DNA of 64,000 bases from Histoplasma ohiense (Eukaryota > Ascomycota > Eurotiomycetes > Onygenales > Ajellomycetaceae), in contig JAEVHH010000005.1 in assembly GCA_017607445.1 (NCBI GenBank), forward strand, positions 4,531,001 to 4,595,000, given 5' to 3'. The notes under the pieces were generated by a model that did no database searches, had not been told where the DNA came from, and saw only the letters and a list, made by a program, of their open reading frames with translations. The translations under genes and the position numbers were made by a program. This document shows positions 59,837 through 64,000 of the stretch, one piece after another. Each line of letters opens with the position of its first letter. Within the stretch, counting starts at the first letter, position 1.

Positions 59837-62655
59837 GAAATAAATATATTCAGCAGTCATCATTGTCTTCTTTGTTTTCATTTACTGACTGACTTCTGAT
59901 AGATTTTATTAAACTGTTTTAAGTACTTCTGACTGTTTATCAAGTTTTTCTCAAGTTTCCAAGAATTATCTGTGTTTGTACAATCTTTTCATTTGACAAG
60001 ATATTGTGTTTGACTGCAGTACTGACACTTGTCTAATATAGCTTCAACTTTTTATTTCTCTTGCATGTCTATAATTATCAGTTCTGCTTGCAGGATTTGT
60101 CTGTTGCACATGTGATATGATTTGAGAAGGGAAACATGGAATATGAGATGAATTTCTTTATATTACAGTGTGAGTTTCAGTTTGTACATCTGTGTACCAT
60201 GAATATCAATTATTTGAAAGAGACTCAAAAATTGATGATCTAGTTTGAATGAGGGTTGTAAGATGAATATATTTTTTGTATATAGTATTACTCAGTTTTC
60301 TATCTTAAAGCTTTTTGATATATGATGCTGATTGTAATACTTTTTCTCAGCTGCTTTGATAGCTTTCAGACATTCTCAAATTTTGTTCTCTACTTACTTC
60401 ATTCATTCCATTTGTTCTATTGCTGATTTTGACACATCTATGCTTGGAGGTTTCATGTCTATGCAAAGTTCAGTTGATCGGCTGATCATTGCTTCAGATG
60501 ATATCATTTTTATCAATGTGTGAAAGATGTTGTTATATACTCATTGCATCAGAGAAATTCATTCTATTCAATTATCTTGCTGATAGCTGCAGTATGTGTG
60601 AAGATAATGTTCAATCATCTGATTCAATTGTTCTGTCTGGCTGTCAGTTTGTGGGTGGAATGCTGTTGATAATTTTCATTGAATATAGAGCAGATAACAT
60701 AATATCAATCAAAACTTGCTATTTATTAATGAATCTCAGTTACTAATAATGTTTGCAGATAGATCAAAGTTCTTCATAATTCTTCATACAATAATGTCTG
60801 TGAGTTCTTCTGCATCTAGTTCTGAAGATGTGGACACAATTATGGCTCATTTGATGAATAAATCAACAAATATGACAATAGTATTATAGATTTGACTTCT
60901 CTTTTTATTATCTGACAGGCCTTCAATAAAGTCCATGCTAATTGTATGTCATTTCTTATCTGATACTGAATGTGATTGTAGCAACTCATACAGCTTGTGC
61001 TGCAGTATCTTGATATATTGACAAACATCACAAGTTCTCACATATTCTGCAATCTCATCACTCATATCATGCCACAAGTATTTGTGTTTGATTGCTTCAA
61101 TGATTTTGTCACATTCAAAATAGCCATCTTGAGAATCATCATGGTTCATTTTCATTATTTCATGTCTTATAGTTTTGTTTTGTGATATGTAGACTTTATC
61201 ATCTTTTCTGAGCAGATCATCTTTATCTACTGCTCAGATTAAATAATTATCTATACTAGTGTCACTCATCTCTAGTCTTCTGTGAAGTTCAGATGTGTCA
61301 GCATCTCTATTCTGAATCTGCAGTAAAAGTTCAATGATAGATTCAGCTATTTCTTTGTGATAGACTGTCTCAGACTCAAATATTTTGACAATCAGAATTT
61401 ATAGCATCAGAGTTTCTAGATTTAATCTCATAATATCTGTGATCTCATTCTCATCTGCAGATGCATTTTTTATTCTGTAGAGATTATTGTCATCAACAAT
61501 TACAGATCTCTTTGCTCAACAATTTTCATTAGCTTGCAGATCTTTTCATATTATCTTAACACATTGATCTAACTTTGTATTTTCTTTTGTCTTTAGTGAT
61601 TTAAAGATTCTCTTACACAGCTTCTCTTATAGAATAGAAAGTTTCATTAAAAGAGCTGTATATTTTACAAAATCTGAATGACAACTTGATGCATCTGTGG
61701 GATTATTTGTCTCAGAACAGTGCTCTATTTCAAAATCAAACACTGAGAGTATTTTCATCCAGTGAATCTGATATTCATTTAGCTGCTTCATCATCATGAA
61801 GCACTGAAGATTAACATGATCAGATAAAACAGTTATTGAGTGTCTGCTATCATATAAATAGTGATATCATTGTCTGAAAGCTTCTACAATCAGCAATATT
61901 TCTAAATTATATATTTGATAATGTCTTTCTGTTTCTGTGAGCTTTCTAGACCAAAACATGATTGAGTGTCAGTGATCATTATTCATTAATTGTGATATTA
62001 CTGTGGTGATTGCAACATCAGATTCATTTGTTTCTATATGGAGTTTTCACTGTGAATCAAAGTGAATCAACAACAGTGCTTTTGTAAAGCATTCTTTTAA
62101 CTGCAAAATTGCATGCTTGTAGTTTTCATCTAACTGAACAGATGTGTTATTCTTTCTTCTTTTCATTTTGTAATCTTTTAACAATTCAGTCAGAGATGCT
62201 GTTATTATTGAGAACTTGTATATGAATTGACAATAAAAATTGATAAATTCTAGAAATATTTGCAATTCATTTATAGTTTGTGATTCTGATCAATCTAGAA
62301 TTGTGTTGATATGATGTTTCTCAACAGTAATGCTCTGTGTGGTAACCACAAAACTCAAAAATCCAATTTCTGTTGTATGAAATGTACACTTACTAAGTTT
62401 GGTATATAGTCTTCAATGCCTTAACCATTCCAGCATGTTCTTAACATGGATGACATGCTTGTCAAATGTGTTTGAATAGATTATGATATTGTCAAGATAA
62501 GCCACACAATATATGTCTAAAAGATCACTGAGAGCTTTGTTGATATAAGATTGAAAGATCACAGAGATATTGATTAGCTCAAAAGATAAGACTAGATATT
62601 CAAAATATTCATATCATGTTTGAAATGCTGTCTTCCATTCATCCTCTGCTCATAT

Positions 62656-62663
62656 GTGAATTC
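62656..62663. repeat. Target-site duplication, left copy (GTGAATTC)
   Basis: Exact 8-bp match to 63,865-63,872. The uninterrupted target reads CATATGTGAATTCTATGAT. Confidence 0.8.
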
Positions 62664-62969
62664 TAGGCTGGCTGGTGGGACCATGAATTTCATGTTTGAT
62701 TTGATTTGATTTAGTCTCAGTCCATTTCTTGGCGTGATTTTCAGTGGGACCAGAATCAGAATGAGAGTGTAAAGTGACTAGAATTATTAGAACATGAGTG
62801 AAATGGGACTAATAAATCTTGATATTTCATGTAAAGTGACTGACTATCAAAAATAAGAACATGACCTGGGACTGACTATGATTTTGACTGAGGTTTGGTC
62901 CCATTCTGATGATTATATAATACATATCTTAGATATCAATCTGATGATATGATTGGTGGAGATATCACC

Positions 62970-63535
62970 CCTATCTAGTGCTGTCAACCAATTTGCCCCT
63001 GCCAATCTATCTACTGCTGCTAATCTATCGCCGCTGCTAAGCTATCCCTCGCTGCTAATCTATCGCCGCTGCCAATCTATCCCTCACTGCTAAGCTATCC
63101 CTCGCTGCTAAGCTATCACAGCCAATCTATCGCTGCTAATCTATCGCTGCCAACCTATCTACCGCGGCGAATCTATCTATCGCTGCCAATTTATCTACCA
63201 CTGCCAATCTATCTATCGCTGCCAATCTATTGCTGCTAATCTATCGCTGCTAATCTATCGCTGCTGCCAATCTATCTTTCGCTGCTAATATATCGCCGCT
63301 GCCAATCTATCCCTCGCTGCTAAGCTATCCCTCGCTGCTAAGCTATCCCTCACTGCTAATCTATCGCTGCCAACCTATCTATCACTGCCAATCTATCTAT
63401 CGCTGCTAATCTATCGCTGCTAATCTATCGCTGCTAATCTATCGCTGCTAATCTATCGCTGCTAATCTATTGCTGCTAATCTATTGCTGCTAATCTATCG
63501 CTGCCAACCTATCTACCGCGGCGAATCTATCTATC
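62970..63535. repeat. CTATCGCTGCTAAT-type minisatellite core
   Basis: About 35-40 degenerate units of 12-18 bp, variants of CTATC(G/C)(C/T)(C)GCTGC(T/C)AA. There are two larger blocks, in which CCCTCGCTGCTAAGCTAT units recur at about 63,040-63,110 and 63,305-63,355. This is the only CpG-rich stretch between 52 and 64 kb. Not a CRISPR array: there are no unique spacers. Confidence 0.85.
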
Positions 63536-63649
63536 ACTATCATTACTAGTTCAAAATAGAACTAGAGCATAAATACACTAAACTTCTTTTGATAGGTAAT
63601 GATTTTTGGTAACACTCATAGCATTATATCATCTATATAGAGTAAATCA

Positions 63650-63696
63650 TGGTCCCATTTGGTCCCATTTTAACAAAATGGGATCAAATGGGACCA
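63650..63696. repeat. 22-bp near-perfect hairpin in the hAT-like element
   Basis: Arms 63,650-63,671 and 63,675-63,696 pair at 21 of 22 positions around a 3-nt loop (AAC). Each arm contains two GGTCCCATTT units, so the hairpin is built from the element's own subterminal motif. Confidence 0.85.
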
Positions 63697-63864
63697 GAAT
63701 CAGTAATTTATAAGAAGAACATGACCTGGGACTAGATTTATAATATAAACAGTGTAAAGTGACTAATTTAATAAACACTATATGGGACCAGGACTAAGAA
63801 ATTTGATAATGGGACTGGAGAAATATTTAGTCCCAGTCTCATGCATGGTCACACAGTCAGTCTA

Positions 63865-63872
63865 GTGAATTC
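63865..63872. repeat. Target-site duplication, right copy (GTGAATTC)
   Basis: Exact 8-bp match to 62,656-62,663. The identity can be extended by 2 bp (TA) if the element end is set differently. Confidence 0.8.
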
Positions 63873-64000
63873 TATGATACACATCTCTAAGATTCAGCTG
63901 TGTATATATTTTGACACCTGCTAATCTATCAAGTATTTCACTTATTAAGAGCAGTGGGTATCGATTCTTGATCATTATTTCATTCAATCTTTGATAATCC

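Larger units (their letters stand above)
62664..63864. mobile_element. 1.2-kb non-autonomous hAT-like insertion (candidate new family)
   Basis: Removing this segment and one copy of the flanking GTGAATTC restores a continuous reverse-transcriptase frame (LRDVYHRIHI then AEDEWKTAFQT), so both ends are set to the base. The ends form imperfect inverted repeats: the left reads TAGGCTGGCTGGTGGGACC and the right, reverse-complemented, TAGACTGACTGTGTGACC. An 8-bp target duplication with TAG-type ends suggests the hAT superfamily. No transposase frame exists, so it is non-autonomous. Both subterminal zones carry TGGGAC/GTCCCA motifs, and the core is a minisatellite. Confidence 0.75.
59880..64000 (-). 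mobile_element. Decayed Ty3/gypsy retrotransposon (chromodomain type), element 2, partial
   Basis: Runs off the window end. On the minus strand, 63,873-64,000 encodes the start of reverse transcriptase (NRYPLLLISEILDRLAG, then LNLRDV). The frame resumes at about 62,655 (AEDEWKTAFQT), passes the catalytic motif as YLDN near 62,490, and continues through 62,047-62,265 (INFYCQFIYKFSIITASLTELL). Integrase has the HHCC region at 60,949-61,155 (CDVC), the core start MDFIEGLSDNKK at about 60,925, and HPQTDSQTEQLNQMIEHYL at about 60,650. A chromodomain-like end (VEAILDKCQYCSQTQYLVK) lies at about 59,990-60,060. Stops and frame breaks show it is dead. It is interrupted by the 1,201-bp insertion at 62,664-63,864. 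Confidence 0.82.

Noticed and set aside
51979..62656. Classical RIP (CpA to TpA) as the cause of AT-richness
   Set aside because: CpA and TpG are still abundant while CpG is nearly absent. The pattern fits CpG-targeted mutation better, though I could not compute indices.
62970..63535. CRISPR-like array
   Set aside because: Units are contiguous, degenerate and without unique spacers, and the organism is a fungus.

Overview
This window is nuclear DNA of a filamentous ascomycete. Genes are dense and on both strands, introns are short (about 45-150 bp) with GT..AG ends, and the proteins are of Eurotiomycete type. Among them are a Cyp51B-like sterol 14-alpha-demethylase, an FHA-Chk2 kinase, a Stt4 PI4-kinase and a BAR-PH-ArfGAP. 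An SRPK-like kinase, a DUF7924-like protein and a CpG-depleted AT-rich block next to the genes suggest Onygenales (Ajellomycetaceae/Onygenaceae). That placement is inference from family recognition, not a search.

Layout. 0.5-38.8 kb is a conserved housekeeping block: a small coiled-coil protein, MRI1 (methionine salvage), LSM6 (RNA decay/splicing), a Rad60/Esc2-type SUMO-like protein, a broken protease-like pseudogene, a C2-domain protein, KIN28 (TFIIH CDK), mitoribosomal mS41, cyp51B, the Cds1/Chk2 checkpoint kinase, STT4, a serine-rich protein, a YTH+RRM reader and an ArfGAP. Several pairs are divergent and share short promoters (LSM6/Rad60-like, KIN28/mS41, Cds1/STT4). 39-51.9 kb is a looser accessory block: a small unknown protein, an SRPK-like kinase, a rhodopsin-like 7-TM protein, a DUF7924-like protein, local duplications and ORF fragments, with long gene-poor spacers.

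From about 51,979 to the window end the composition changes abruptly. I find only two CpG dinucleotides in the 10.7 kb up to 62,656, while CpA and TpG stay common, which looks like CpG-directed deamination rather than classical CpA-type RIP. This block holds a tandem 832-bp direct repeat, two decayed minus-strand Ty3/gypsy elements (chromodomain remains visible in the second), and a plus-strand cysteine-cluster gene relic.

The most notable finding is a 1,201-bp insertion (62,664-63,864) that cleanly splits the reverse transcriptase of the second Ty3 element. It is flanked by an exact 8-bp duplication (GTGAATTC), has imperfect terminal inverted repeats, is studded with TGGGAC/GTCCCA motifs in both subterminal zones, contains a near-perfect hairpin, and carries a roughly 560-bp CTATCGCTGCTAAT-type minisatellite as its core. 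I read it as a non-autonomous, hAT-like element with an unusual satellite cargo.
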